A stretch of DNA of 64,000 bases from Altererythrobacter sp. TH136 (GCF_007065885.1 NZ_CP041409.1:2527501-2591500); one strand, 5' to 3'. Counted from the first letter of the stretch, positions 1 through 8,337 are shown. Numbers and translations: made by a program. The notes: generated from the sequence alone by a model not told the origin.

Positions 1-2
1 CG

Positions 3-653
3 GGGGTGCGCCGGGTCAACGTATCGCTCGACACGCTCGACCGCGCTCGCTTCACCCAATTGACCGGCGCCGATCGGCTCGGTGCGGTATTGGGCGGGAT
101 TGCAGCGGCGCGCGACGCGGGCCTGGAGGTGAAGCTGAACGTCGTCGCCCTGCGCGACGAGAGCAGCGAGGGCCGGCGCGAACTCATTGAATGGGCGCAT
201 GGCCACGGTCATTCGGTGACTCTGATCGAGGTGATGCCGATGGGCGAGGTGGCAGCCGGGCGGGCAGACCAGTTCGTGCCGCTGACCGACGTGCGCCGAG
301 AACTTGAGGCGCGGTGGACGCTCACACCGTCGACTCATCGTACCGGCGGGCCCGCGCGCTACTGGCATATCGCGGAGACGGGGGGGCGGATCGGGTTCAT
401 CACACCGCTCAGCGACAACTTCTGCGCTGGCTGCAATCGGCTGCGGGTGACCGCCACGGGCCAGTTGCACCCGTGTCTCGGCGGCACGGAAGCGGTCGAT
501 CTGCGCGCGGCGCTGCGCTCTGGAGGGGGAGACCAGGCGCTGGCGTCGGCGCTGGAGACTGCCATGCGGATCAAGCCTGAACGCCATCGCTTCGCGATTT
601 CCCAGGGGTTCGCGAGCGGCCCTGCGCGGCACATGTCGGTCACGGGCGGCTGA
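3..653 (+). CDS. moaA: GTP 3',8-cyclase MoaA, C-terminal part (5' end outside window)
   Basis: Radical-SAM enzyme for the first step of molybdenum cofactor synthesis, converting GTP to 3',8-cyclo-GTP. The visible 216 residues hold the end of the TIM-barrel (RVNVSLDTLD near the left edge) and the C-terminal [4Fe-4S] ligands in the pattern CxxC-x13-C (FCAGCNRLRV, then HPC). The protein ends in the conserved GG tail that inserts into the active site. The N-terminal SAM cluster motif lies upstream of the window, so the gene is cut by the window edge. It is followed after 6 bases by moaD and then moaE, a normal moa operon. No lesion is seen in the visible part. Confidence 0.95.
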   Translation, partial: GVRRVNVSLDTLDRARFTQLTGADRLGAVLGGIAAARDAGLEVKLNVVALRDESSEGRRELIEWAHGHGHSVTLIEVMPMGEVAAGRADQFVPLTDVRRELEARWTLTPSTHRTGGPARYWHIAETGGRIGFITPLSDNFCAGCNRLRVTATGQLHPCLGGTEAVDLRAALRSGGGDQALASALETAMRIKPERHRFAISQGFASGPARHMSVTGG

Positions 654-659
654 CGGCTG

Positions 660-902
660 GTGGGGGTGCGGGTGCTGCTGCTGGGACGGCTGCGAGATTT
701 GGCCGGGACCGACCAATTGATCCTGGACGCCCCGCTGTCATGGGAAACGCTGCTCGCCAAGGTACCCGCGGCGCTGGCGGCGGCGGTCCGGGATGAGCGG
801 GTGCACGTTGCGCTTTCGGGCACGGTGGTGGCGGACAAGGCGACGATCCTTGCCCACGAGGGTGACGAGGTCGCGCTGCTGCCGCCGGTCAGCGGAGGCT
901 GA
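660..902 (+). CDS. moaD: Molybdopterin synthase small subunit MoaD
   Basis: An 80-residue ubiquitin-fold sulfur carrier that supplies sulfur to precursor Z as a C-terminal thiocarboxylate. The diagnostic feature is the terminal GG (LLPPVSGG), which is activated and thiolated; the LLGRLRD segment near the N-terminus is typical of the first strand and helix. The start is GTG at 660, six bases after the moaA stop. moaE begins two bases downstream of its stop, so the three genes are probably translated from one mRNA. Confidence 0.93.
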   Translation: MGVRVLLLGRLRDLAGTDQLILDAPLSWETLLAKVPAALAAAVRDERVHVALSGTVVADKATILAHEGDEVALLPPVSGG

Positions 903-904
903 GG

Positions 905-1366
905 GTGATGGGCCTGCGGGGTCCGGCCGATGTGCGGTTGCTGGAGGACAGACTGTCGCCCGGGCCGGTGCTGGCCGCGCTTGGCGAGGTCCATCAGTCG
1001 AGCGGCGGGATCGCGAGCTTCGTCGGGCAGGTCCGGACCGGCGGCGGGGTCACCGCGCTGGAACTGAGCCACTATGCTCCGCTCACCTTCCCGGGGATGG
1101 AACGGCTTGCCGGCGAGGCGCTGGCCCGCTGGCCGCTCGACGCACTGGTGGTGTGGCACCGGGTGGGGCTGCTTTTGCCGGGAGAGCCGATCGTGCTGGT
1201 GGCGGCAGCGGCGCGGCATCGGCGAGCCGCGATCGAGGCGGTCGATTTCACGATGGACCACCTGAAGGCGGCGGCCTGGTTCTGGAAGCGCGAGCAGCGC
1301 GATGGGCAGTGGCACTGGATCGAGCCGCGGCCCGAGGATCATGCCGACCTGGCGCGGTGGAGCTAG
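905..1366 (+). CDS. moaE: Molybdopterin synthase catalytic subunit MoaE
   Basis: Large subunit of molybdopterin synthase, pairing with MoaD to convert precursor Z into the dithiolene molybdopterin. The core motif DFTMDHLKAAAWFWKRE carries the lysines of the active site (MDHLK and FWKRE). Length (about 153 residues) is normal. Two starts are possible: GTG at 905 or ATG at 908; the ATG is the more likely. The 3' end overlaps the end of the convergent lipoprotein gene by four bases. Confidence 0.93.
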   Translation: MMGLRGPADVRLLEDRLSPGPVLAALGEVHQSSGGIASFVGQVRTGGGVTALELSHYAPLTFPGMERLAGEALARWPLDALVVWHRVGLLLPGEPIVLVAAAARHRRAAIEAVDFTMDHLKAAAWFWKREQRDGQWHWIEPRPEDHADLARWS

Positions 1367-1863
1367 CCGACCCGCGCCCGGAGGCGCCCCAACGCCTCAT
1401 CTTCTGACCGCACAAGAGCTTCAACCTCGTCCCGCACGGCCCCGATCGCCTCGCGCGGCCCGGCTTCGATGGTCGAATCGACCCACAACGCATCGAGATC
1501 GGCCAACGGAACCGCGGTCAGGCTGCGCTGCGAATCGAGATCGGCCAACGCGACCTGCGCGTTGGCCCAACTGTCGCTGCCGGTCGCCCCGGCCGCGGCG
1601 GCGGCGCGCTGGGCTGCGGGAAGGGCGGCCATGAACTGGGCGTGATGTCCGGCGGCATCGCGGCGCAGCGCGGCGAGGCGGGCGACGAGGTCGGCGCTGG
1701 GGGCAGGCGGCGGCAGGGGCACGACCTGCGCCGGGTCGGTTGCGGAACTGCCCTGCGCCCGTTCCGCCGGCCGCTGGGCGAGCGAGGGGTAATCTCCCGA
1801 GCTGGCACAGGCGGCGAGCAATGCGGAGAGCAGCAGGGCTGCAAAAGGTCTGGCGCCGGTCAC
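1363..1863 (-). CDS. Putative lipoprotein of unknown function
   Basis: A 166-residue predicted lipoprotein. The N-terminus is a short hydrophobic signal (LLLSALLAACASS) with a lipobox ending LAAC, followed by a Ser/Pro/Ala-rich linker and a helical Ala-rich region with alternating acidic and basic residues. I recognise no domain. The start is GTG at 1863. It is convergent with moaE and overlaps it by four bases, so the two do not share a transcript. Likely anchored in the inner or outer membrane facing the periplasm. Confidence 0.65.
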   Translation of the reverse strand: MTGARPFAALLLSALLAACASSGDYPSLAQRPAERAQGSSATDPAQVVPLPPPAPSADLVARLAALRRDAAGHHAQFMAALPAAQRAAAAAGATGSDSWANAQVALADLDSQRSLTAVPLADLDALWVDSTIEAGPREAIGAVRDEVEALVRSEDEALGRLRARVG

Positions 1864-2048
1864 CGGGTGTCCTTAGCACGGCCGGCGATGCTGGGAAGCC
1901 GGTCCAGCGCAATTTGGCCCATCCGAGCGTTGACTTGTTGGAGCCTTTCCTTTAGCGGCGCTCATCTTTCCGGGGCCCTTCATCGGGTTCCCCGGTCTCG
2001 TCGCCTTGCCAAGGGCGGCCACACACATAGTCGGAAGTGAACCTTACC

Positions 2049-2651
2049 ATGTTCGCAGTAGTGCGCACGGGCGGCAAGCAATACCGGGTTGCCGCCGGAG
2101 ACAAGATCGCGGTCGAGAAGCTGGCGGGTGACGCCGGTGAGACCATCACGCTGGGTGACGTCCTGATGGCCGGCGAAGGCGACAGCCTGGCCGATGCCGC
2201 CAAGGTCGTCGTGTCGGCCGAGATCATCGCCCAGGCGAAGAGCGAAAAGGTCATCGTCTTCAAGAAGCGCCGCCGGCACAACTACCGCCGCAAGGCCGGG
2301 CACCGCCAGCAGATGACCCTGCTGCGGATCGTCCAGGTCGGCGACGACAAGTACGAGAAGTCCGCGCCGAAGGCAGAGGCTGCTCCGATCGCGACCGCTC
2401 CGGTTGCCGATGCGGCTCCGCTCGACACCACCCCGGCCGCCACTTCGGGCGATACCGGTTCGGTCGATACGGCTCCCGCAGCCGAGACCGCTGCCGCCAA
2501 GCCGAAGAAGGCGAAGGCTGCCGCTCCGGCCAAGGATACCGGGACCGCCGGCGAGGGCATGGTCGATGCGCCCGCCAAGAAGAAGCCGGCCAAGAAGGCC
2601 GCCGCTCCCCAGGACGACAGCGCCACCGACGGCGCTGCCGACAGCGAATAA
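2049..2651 (+). CDS. rplU: 50S ribosomal protein L21 with long C-terminal tail
   Basis: Large-subunit protein L21. Residues 1-105 are a full L21 domain: [13 protein letters not shown] at the start and [19 protein letters not shown] at the rRNA-binding end. ATG at 2049 is preferred over an in-frame upstream GTG at 2037 because it gives the family N-terminus MFAVVRTGG. After the core comes about 95 residues rich in Ala, Lys, Thr and Pro with repeated [12 protein letters not shown] runs, roughly doubling the usual 100-residue length. Such tails occur in sphingomonads and are likely disordered. rpmA follows after 15 bases. Confidence 0.95.
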   Translation: MFAVVRTGGKQYRVAAGDKIAVEKLAGDAGETITLGDVLMAGEGDSLADAAKVVVSAEIIAQAKSEKVIVFKKRRRHNYRRKAGHRQQMTLLRIVQVGDDKYEKSAPKAEAAPIATAPVADAAPLDTTPAATSGDTGSVDTAPAAETAAAKPKKAKAAAPAKDTGTAGEGMVDAPAKKKPAKKAAAPQDDSATDGAADSE

Positions 2652-2666
2652 GAGTAGGACGAGACC

Positions 2667-2936
2667 ATGGCACATAAAAAAGCAGGCGGTTCGTCCCGCA
2701 ACGGCCGCGACTCCGCGGGCCGGCGCCTCGGCGTCAAGAAGTTCGGCAGCCAGGAAGTGATTCCGGGCAACATTATCGTGCGCCAGCGCGGCACCAAGTT
2801 CTACCCGGGCACCGGCGTGGGCATGGGCAAGGATCACACGCTGTTCGCCCTGACCGAGGGCCGCGTGCGATTCCACTCGGGCAAACTTGGCCGCAAGTAC
2901 GTGTCGGTCGACATGATGGCCCAGGCCGCGGAATAA
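2667..2936 (+). CDS. rpmA: 50S ribosomal protein L27
   Basis: An 89-residue ribosomal protein whose N-terminal tail reaches the peptidyl transferase centre. It begins directly with [16 protein letters not shown], the mature type, so there is no Firmicutes-style N-terminal prosequence to cleave. The [11 protein letters not shown] and [10 protein letters not shown] motifs are intact. Cotranscription with rplU is expected from the 15-base gap. A GNAT gene lies downstream, as in many alphaproteobacteria, but obgE, which often follows, is not in this window. Confidence 0.96.
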   Translation: MAHKKAGGSSRNGRDSAGRRLGVKKFGSQEVIPGNIIVRQRGTKFYPGTGVGMGKDHTLFALTEGRVRFHSGKLGRKYVSVDMMAQAAE

Positions 2937-3001
2937 CGGACGGTTCGATAACGGGGCCGTCCATCAGGACAGCCCCCGCCGGGCGTTAAAATCCGGCATC
3001 C

Positions 3002-3046
3002 AGAGGGAGATAGGGCTTTCCTGATTCAGGGAGCCCGTCTCCCTCT
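3002..3046 (+). terminator. Terminator-like hairpin after rplU-rpmA
   Basis: Outer arms AGAGGGAGA (3002-3010) and TCTCCCTCT (3038-3046) are perfectly complementary, with an inner GGGCT/AGCCC pairing. It lies 65 bases past the rpmA stop. There is no clean T-run afterwards, so it may be an mRNA 3' stabiliser or a weak terminator. Confidence 0.5.
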
Positions 3047-3150
3047 TGTCGTATCTCCCTCGTGCAACCGGCGCCATCGCAGAAGCGCCGCCATGAGAAT
3101 GTCACGCGCCGCTCCTAGCGGGCAGGCGCGGGGCGAGGAGGAGAAGCGAC

Positions 3151-3684
3151 GTGTTCCATCGTACGGCAAGGCTGTTCCTGCGGCCGGCGTGGCCCGAGGA
3201 CTGGGAAGCGGTGCTCGGCGGAATCGCCGACGAAGGGGTCGTGCGCAATCTGGCGCGCGCGCCGTGGCCGTATGGCCCGGAAGAAGCGCGCGCGTTCGCA
3301 GCCATGCCGCAAAATCCGTGCCGCCCGCACTTTCTGGTAGTGCATGCTGACAGCGGACAGGTCGTCGGCTCAGCCGGCCTGGGGGACCATCATGGCGAGG
3401 CGGAACTCGGCTATTGGCTCGCGCGGCCGTTCTGGGGGCGTGGCTTTGCCACCGAAGCTGCGGCGGGCGTGATCGAGATTGCGCGTCTGCTCGGGCACCA
3501 GCGCGTCCACGCGGGTCACTTCGTGGACAATCCAGCATCGGGGCGCGTGTTGCGCAAGCTAGGCTTCGTCCCCACGGGCCTTACCCGTCCCCGGATGAGT
3601 TGTGCGCGCGGGTGCGAAGTGCCGGCGCATGAATATATCCTCAACCTGGAGGCTGAGGCCGTCCCGCACATGCGGGCAGCTTGA
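3151..3684 (+). CDS. GNAT family N-acetyltransferase (RimJ/RimL type)
   Basis: A 177-residue acetyl-CoA-dependent acetyltransferase. It starts with the family hallmark TARLFLRPAWPEDW and has the acetyl-CoA pyrophosphate loop in the segment YWLARPFWGRGFATEAA, followed by NPASGRVLRKLGF in the last helix-strand unit. The start is GTG at 3151 with a strong purine-rich ribosome site (gaggaggag) about ten bases upstream. It sits behind rplU-rpmA, where a RimJ/L-like gene is common in alphaproteobacteria; a ribosomal-protein substrate is therefore possible but is only inference. Confidence 0.85.
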   Translation: MFHRTARLFLRPAWPEDWEAVLGGIADEGVVRNLARAPWPYGPEEARAFAAMPQNPCRPHFLVVHADSGQVVGSAGLGDHHGEAELGYWLARPFWGRGFATEAAAGVIEIARLLGHQRVHAGHFVDNPASGRVLRKLGFVPTGLTRPRMSCARGCEVPAHEYILNLEAEAVPHMRAA

Positions 3685-3692
3685 ACGAAAAG

Positions 3693-3719
3693 CGCCGCCC
3701 CGGTCTCACCGGGGCGGCG
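3693..3719. terminator. Bidirectional rho-independent terminator
   Basis: Perfect 11-bp arms CGCCGCCCCGG (3693-3703) and CCGGGGCGGCG (3709-3719) with a five-base loop, preceded by AAAA on the plus strand, which gives a T-run for the minus strand. It lies between the convergent GNAT gene and the metal-dependent hydrolase gene and can serve both. Confidence 0.8.
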
Positions 3720-3741
3720 TTCGTGTGTCTCGATTATTGAA

Positions 3742-4629
3742 TTAGGCTGGCAGCAGCGCGTCGGTGAAATCACCCTCGTGCTTGGCGATCAGCGCCCGGT
3801 CGTCGTGGTTCCACGGGTGGAAACCGGGCATGAAGAACGCCAGCCACTGCGGCGCGATCCGGCGCAGGAAACCGGGGCGTACCAGCAGGTAGGCCCAGAT
3901 CTTCGCGCGCCATTTCCAGCCGGTCAGGCCATCCTGCGCCAGCAGATCGGCGGTGTCCTGCACCCGGTTGAAGATGAAGCGCTTGGACACGATCACCATC
4001 ATCAGGCTCTTCACCTTCCACCGCTTCCATCGGCTCCAGTCCTTGGTGGCGTGCAGCCAGGTGTCGTAAGCGACGCCCTTGTGCTCGATCTCCTCCACCG
4101 AGTGCCAGCGCCAGATGTCACCGAGATCGCCCTCTGCGCCGGCGAGGTGTTCAGGGTTCGAGAGCAGTTCGTGGCCCAGCATCGCGGTGAAATGCTCCAG
4201 CGCCATGGTGGCGGCTAGATTGAGGTACATCGGCCGGTTGTTGAGCAGTTGCAGCAGGTGCTCGACGCGCTGGTCGATGAAGCTGACATCGTAACCGCTC
4301 GCCTCGGCCAGCTTGTTCAGCACGATGTGTTCGCGCGTGTGGTTGATCTCCTGCCGCACGAACGCGCGGATCTCGGCGGTCAGCTTCGCTGAGGCGCCCT
4401 CGCGGAAGGCCTTGACCGATTCGATGAAGAACGCCTCCCCGCGCGGGAAAGTCGCGGACAGCGCATTGAACCATGCGGTGGCGACCGGATCGCCGTTCAG
4501 CCACCAGCGCTTCGGCTCAGCCCCCCGCAGGAAGCGGCGGTCGCGGATGACGATGTCGAGGTCCGCCGGGGTGGCGGTAGCGGCGGGGTGATCGAATGTC
4601 GTGGGGGCGTTCACGGGGCGCAGCTCCAT
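3742..4629 (-). CDS. Predicted metal-dependent hydrolase (PF10118-like)
   Basis: A 295-residue helical protein of the family annotated as predicted metal-dependent hydrolases. Regularly spaced Glu/His motifs suggest a ferritin-like di-metal site: FVRQEINHTREHI, ALEHFTAMLGHELL and WHSVEEIEHKGVAYD. The substrate is unknown; relatives often lie beside TetR regulators or lipid and aromatic metabolism genes. It is divergent from a TetR gene, and its promoter (-35 TTGACA, 17-base spacer, -10 TATTCC) lies inside the shared palindrome at 4652-4677, so repression by that regulator is a strong inference. The untranslated leader is very short. Confidence 0.8.
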   Translation of the reverse strand: MELRPVNAPTTFDHPAATATPADLDIVIRDRRFLRGAEPKRWWLNGDPVATAWFNALSATFPRGEAFFIESVKAFREGASAKLTAEIRAFVRQEINHTREHIVLNKLAEASGYDVSFIDQRVEHLLQLLNNRPMYLNLAATMALEHFTAMLGHELLSNPEHLAGAEGDLGDIWRWHSVEEIEHKGVAYDTWLHATKDWSRWKRWKVKSLMMVIVSKRFIFNRVQDTADLLAQDGLTGWKWRAKIWAYLLVRPGFLRRIAPQWLAFFMPGFHPWNHDDRALIAKHEGDFTDALLPA

Positions 4630-4643
4630 TGAATGATGACGCC

Positions 4644-4672
4644 GGAATAATCCTTACTGACACCAGTGTCAA
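4644..4672 (-). promoter_or_regulatory. Sigma-70-like promoter of the hydrolase gene
   Basis: On the minus strand a perfect -35 TTGACA (4672-4667) is followed by a 17-base spacer and -10 TATTCC (4649-4644). The expected transcription start is only a few bases ahead of the ATG at 4629, so the mRNA may be nearly leaderless. Confidence 0.6.
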
Positions 4673-4677
4673 TAAGG
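4652..4677. promoter_or_regulatory. 26-bp palindromic operator between hydrolase and TetR genes
   Basis: Inverted repeat with 12-base arms (core TGACAC/GTGTCA, outer CCTTA/TAAGG) and a two-base centre; one mismatch pair per arm. It overlaps the -35 of the minus-strand hydrolase promoter. Size, symmetry and position between divergent genes fit a TetR-family binding site. Confidence 0.75.
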
Positions 4678-4720
4678 AACGGTTGAACCGGCTGGCGCCG
4701 CGCACTACGCCCCCCGGCCT

Positions 4721-5320
4721 ATGGCCACTCGCAAACGTCTGAGTCCTGAGGAATCCCGCACCGCAGCCCTGGTCGCCGCGCGGGTGCTGCTGATCGAGAC
4801 CGGCCCGCAGTCCGTCACCTTGAAAGCGGTGGCGGCGCGCATCGGGCGTACCCATGCCAACCTGCTGCATCACTTTGGCTCGGCGTCCGGTTTGCAGAAA
4901 GCGCTGGCGCAGCATCTGGCCGAAACCGTGTGCGAAACGATCAAGGAAGCGGTGCGCGCCAGCCGGGCGGGGCTGGGCAGCCCGCGCGAAGTGGTCGACC
5001 TGACATTCGATGCGTTCGACCGCGAAGGGGCGGGCGCGCTCGCTAGCTGGATGCTGGCGAGCGGCAACGAGGATGCACTCGATCCCATTATCGAGACCAT
5101 CCACCAGTTGGTCGACGACATCGCTCCGCAGGAAGCAGCGCACGGTGACAGCCCGCGCCGCCTGCATGAGGACACCCTGACGCTGGTGCTGCTGGCGCTT
5201 GGCGATGCGCTGATGGGGCGGCCGCTGGCGCGGTCGCTCGGGCTACCGGAAACCGCGGCGCGCGATCGGGCGGAACAGCTGCTGGTCAGCTCGCTGCAGC
5301 GCGCGAACGAGCCGACCTAG
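4721..5320 (+). CDS. TetR/AcrR family transcriptional regulator
   Basis: A 199-residue repressor. Residues 10-60 form the DNA-binding domain: SRTAALVAARVLL, then the helix-turn-helix TLKAVAARIGRTHANLLHHFGS, which matches the TetR recognition-helix pattern (small residue, then N/YHHF). The rest is an all-helical ligand-binding and dimerisation domain without a recognisable ligand signature. It is divergent from the metal-dependent hydrolase, with a 26-bp palindrome between them, so it most likely represses that gene and possibly itself. Confidence 0.88.
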   Translation: MATRKRLSPEESRTAALVAARVLLIETGPQSVTLKAVAARIGRTHANLLHHFGSASGLQKALAQHLAETVCETIKEAVRASRAGLGSPREVVDLTFDAFDREGAGALASWMLASGNEDALDPIIETIHQLVDDIAPQEAAHGDSPRRLHEDTLTLVLLALGDALMGRPLARSLGLPETAARDRAEQLLVSSLQRANEPT

Positions 5321-5323
5321 CCG

Positions 5324-6760
5324 CTAGAACGAGCCCGGCGCCTCGCGCTGCACCGCGTTCGGCTCTTGCGGGCGAAGCGGTTCGCGCTTGGGCGCCACCG
5401 ACAGCGGGCCCTGACCCGACGCGCCGCCGATCGGGGTGCAGGCCCGTCCGGCAAGGAAATCGAGCGCGGTCTTAATCGCGGCTTCGTTCGGGTCGCCCAG
5501 CGGATTGTTGATATCGTCGGGCGCGGCGCAGGTCTTGGGAAACACGCTGGCAAGCCCGGTGTAGTAATCCCCCTGGCCGGAGGCGTTCTCGGTGCGGAAG
5601 GCGAGCACGCGCATCCGGGCGTCGCATTCGGCCTTGTCGAGCGCGATCTGTCCCACGGGCTTCCCGAACGTGTTGGCGCCGATCAGCGCCACGTTGGTGC
5701 CCAGGTACGGGATGAAGGCGTTGGCCAGCAGCTCACTGGCCGACGCGGTGCCCGAATAGCCGATGAAGGCGATCTTGGTGGCGGCGATCGCTTGCGCCTG
5801 CGCGGCGAAGTTGCGCGCGGAATTGTTGTTCGCCTTGCTGTCGCGGAAGGTGGTGCGGCTGAACACCTGTCCGACGCGATTGGCGGCGAGGAGGTCGCCG
5901 AACAGCTCCGCCGTCGATACCAGGCCGCCGCCGTTGTAGCGCAGGTCGACGATCACCTCGGTCACGCCCTGCGCGCGGAAAGTGGAAAAGGCGGCGCGCA
6001 AGTCTGTCTCGGCCGGTCCGCCGATGAAGTTGCGCAGGTTGATGTAACCCACCTGCTTGCCGCCATCGTTCAGGATCTTGGCGCCGTAGCGATTGGACAC
6101 CGGATCGATCGTGAAATCGGCCTTGGTCAGGGTAAGGTCGCTCAACGTCCCGTTGCGGCTGACGCGCAGGACCCGCACGACGCCCGGGTCCGACGGTCCG
6201 AGCGCGTTCACCACCGCCTGCGGACCGCCGCTCGCCATCAGCGAGGCGACCGATTGCAGCGAGCTCGCCGTTGCGCCGATGGCGACGATCTCCGCCCCGC
6301 GATCGATCCCGGCATTGAGGGCGGGGGCCCCTTCATAGCTTTCCACCACGAACACCCGGCTCTGCGCGGTGTCGTATGCCAGCCGGATGCCGAAGCCCGC
6401 GCTCGAACCCGAATTGTAGAACGCCGTCTCTTCGGCGATCGAGGTGATGTAGGTGAACCCCCGGTCGCGCGATTGCGCCCGCGCGGGTGCGACGAGCGCG
6501 TCGATGTATCCCTGTACGGTCGAATAGTTGGCCTTGTTGACCGAGCTGTCGATCAGACTGGGGAACAGATACCATTCGTCGATCACCGACTTGGCGAAAT
6601 CCTGCTGCGTGGAGACCGAACACGCCGCGGTTGTCGGCGTGGGTGTCGGCGTGCCGCCGCCGCCGATCGGGCCGGGGTTGCCGCCCCCTCCGCCGCCACC
6701 GCCACAGGCGACCAGCGCCAGCGCGAGCGTCAACGAGAGCGAAGTGCGACCCATGCTCAT
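5324..6760 (-). CDS. S41 family C-terminal-processing peptidase, lipoprotein
   Basis: Predicted secreted serine protease of the CtpA/tail-specific class, lipid-anchored. The start is placed at ATG 6760 (MSMGRTSLSL), with GGGGA eight bases upstream; in-frame ATGs at 6775 and 6754 are alternatives. The signal ends in LALALVAC, then eight glycines and a Gly/Pro linker. A PDZ-like segment precedes the S41 core: VGYINLRNFIG, DLRYNGGG, the nucleophile region SGTASASELLANA and the general-base region FGKPVGQ. Substrate unknown. It ends four bases after the convergent TetR gene. Confidence 0.85.
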   Translation of the reverse strand: MSMGRTSLSLTLALALVACGGGGGGGGNPGPIGGGGTPTPTPTTAACSVSTQQDFAKSVIDEWYLFPSLIDSSVNKANYSTVQGYIDALVAPARAQSRDRGFTYITSIAEETAFYNSGSSAGFGIRLAYDTAQSRVFVVESYEGAPALNAGIDRGAEIVAIGATASSLQSVASLMASGGPQAVVNALGPSDPGVVRVLRVSRNGTLSDLTLTKADFTIDPVSNRYGAKILNDGGKQVGYINLRNFIGGPAETDLRAAFSTFRAQGVTEVIVDLRYNGGGLVSTAELFGDLLAANRVGQVFSRTTFRDSKANNNSARNFAAQAQAIAATKIAFIGYSGTASASELLANAFIPYLGTNVALIGANTFGKPVGQIALDKAECDARMRVLAFRTENASGQGDYYTGLASVFPKTCAAPDDINNPLGDPNEAAIKTALDFLAGRACTPIGGASGQGPLSVAPKREPLRPQEPNAVQREAPGSF

Positions 6761-7102
6761 CCCGATATTCCCCATCCCAGGCGCGCCGATCAGCCATCGG
6801 GCGCGCGGCCATCCCGTGGGGCCGCACCCGCGCGCCGACGGGCGGTGGGGGCGGCCTTCGCGGGCAGTCTGAACCCGCAGATGCACTTTCCCAAGCCAAA
6901 ATGCGGGAAAAAGCGCCTCGCGCCTGTCGAAAACTGCGTTCGGCAGGCAACTGGCCCTCGCCGTGCCGCATTGTTACGCCTAGCATCATCGGTGGAAGAG
7001 GGCGTCTCACACGCCTTGCCCGCGCCTTGCGGGCGGGAGTGGACCGGCGAAACCCTGTTCGACTAGCTTATTACGGATAGCCAAGCAGGAAAGGATCACA
7101 AC

Positions 7103-7354
7103 ATGGCTGGCAAGAACAACGCGCTCCAGAAGCCCGTCACCCTTACGCCCGATCTCGAAGCGGTTTGCGGCAAGGGCCCGATGACGCGCGCCCAGGTCAC
7201 TTCGAAGGTGTGGGACTACATCAAGAAGAACGGCCTGCAGGACAGCAAGGACAAGCGGATGATCAATCCCGACGAGTCGCTCGGCAAGGTGACCGGCAAG
7301 GACCAGATCTCGATGTTCAAGATGACCGGTGCCGTTTCCAAGCACATGAGCTGA
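7103..7354 (+). CDS. SWIB/MDM2 domain protein
   Basis: An 83-residue protein that is nearly all SWIB domain: PVTLTPDLEAVCGKGPM followed by RAQVTSKVWDYIKKNGLQD, KRMINPDE and LGKVTGKDQISMF. Bacterial stand-alone SWIB proteins occur in chlamydiae and alphaproteobacteria; a DNA-binding or nucleoid role has been proposed for some, but function here is not known. ATG at 7103 has an aggaaagga ribosome site just upstream. It is a single-gene unit. Confidence 0.88.
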   Translation: MAGKNNALQKPVTLTPDLEAVCGKGPMTRAQVTSKVWDYIKKNGLQDSKDKRMINPDESLGKVTGKDQISMFKMTGAVSKHMS

Positions 7355-7358
7355 ACGC

Positions 7359-7730
7359 TTAGCGTTTACGGCGGGCGAACGGCCAATCGGTCGCTTCGCT
7401 CGCCCACAGCGCAAGCCAGATGATCAGCGGCTGCGCCAACAGGCGCGGCACGTGATACGCCAGCCCCAGGCCCTGATCGGGCCGCGCCAGATCGAGCGCC
7501 ATGTGCTGGAAGTTCGCCGGCCACACGCACAACGCATAGAGCGCCAGCCCCCAGCCTCCGACCCGCCGCAGCGGGCGTGACCATGGTTGCAACAAAGCGG
7601 CGGCCCCCAGCAGTTCTGCCACGCCCGTAACCGCTACCACCCACGCGGGAACAGGCACCCAGCCGGGCATGATTTGCAGAAACGGACCTGGCGCCGCGAG
7701 GTGCAGATATCCCGCGACGCCATAGAGCAC
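7359..7730 (-). CDS. DoxX-like small membrane protein
   Basis: About 123 residues with four hydrophobic segments typical of DoxX-like proteins (LYGVAGYLHLAAPGPF, WVVAVTGVAELLGAAALL, GWGLALYALCVWPANF, LIIWLALW). GTG at 7730 is the first usual start codon, but it trims the first helix; the reading frame stays open upstream (RRAIRWLLAVLYG) as far as a CTG at 7790 that overlaps the stop of the upstream gene, so the true N-terminus may be longer. It is the second gene of a pair with the stress-type flavin-fold protein. Confidence 0.65.
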   Translation of the reverse strand: MLYGVAGYLHLAAPGPFLQIMPGWVPVPAWVVAVTGVAELLGAAALLQPWSRPLRRVGGWGLALYALCVWPANFQHMALDLARPDQGLGLAYHVPRLLAQPLIIWLALWASEATDWPFARRKR

Positions 7731-7786
7731 CGCGAGCAGCCAGCGAATTGCCCTGCGCGCGATGCCCCCGTGTCGGGCGGCGCGGG

Positions 7787-8257
7787 TCAGGGGCCCTCGG
7801 TCCAGACGCCCTTGTCCTCCAGCACGATCTCACCTTCATCCTCGCCATCCCAATAGTGGACGCGGCTGGCGCGCACTTCCAGCATCACGAGGCCGGGGGT
7901 GTCGGTGCCCTGCGGGAACCACCGGTCGAGCGAGGTCTGCCAGTGCTCCTTGAACCGCGCCTTGTCGCGCACGATCCGGGCCTTGCCCTCGACATGAATG
8001 AACTGCCCCGGCGCGCCAAGAATGCCTTTCAGCCCGGCGCTGCCGAGATAAGTCATCGCGACGTTCGGATTGCGTTCGATATCGGACACCATCTGCCGGT
8101 CCTGGTAAGTGAAGAACCACGAGTCTCCGTCGAAATCGACTTCGCTGTTGTTGCTCATGGGCCGCGCGCCAATGGTGCCGTTGGGCGCATGGGTGGCAAG
8201 GGTGCAGAAATCGATCTGCTTCATGTCTTCGGCGATGTGGGACAGGGTCTTGGTCAT
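7787..8257 (-). CDS. Pyridoxamine 5'-phosphate oxidase-fold protein (general stress protein 26 type)
   Basis: A 156-residue split-barrel flavin-binding-fold protein. Conserved features are the first strand IDFCTLATHAPNGTIGARPM and the strand-turn SWFFTYQDRQMVSDIERNPNVAMTYL. Members bind FMN or F420 or act as general stress proteins, so no specific reaction is assigned. The start ATG 8257 was chosen over an upstream in-frame codon because GGAG lies eight bases before it. It probably shares an mRNA with the downstream DoxX-like gene. Confidence 0.82.
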   Translation of the reverse strand: MTKTLSHIAEDMKQIDFCTLATHAPNGTIGARPMSNNSEVDFDGDSWFFTYQDRQMVSDIERNPNVAMTYLGSAGLKGILGAPGQFIHVEGKARIVRDKARFKEHWQTSLDRWFPQGTDTPGLVMLEVRASRVHYWDGEDEGEIVLEDKGVWTEGP

Positions 8258-8337
8258 GCATGGTCTCCAGGTTCGCTTATCAAATGTTGGGCCGCAGGCT
8301 TGTTCCACTGCGCGGCAAACAGGCTAGGATCGGTCGC

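Noticed and set aside
5366-7066. Long plus-strand open frame (566 codons) opposite the S41 peptidase gene
   Set aside because: Composition is Arg/Gly/His-rich with no domain, as expected for antisense shadows in GC-rich DNA; the minus strand has a clear peptidase with motifs.
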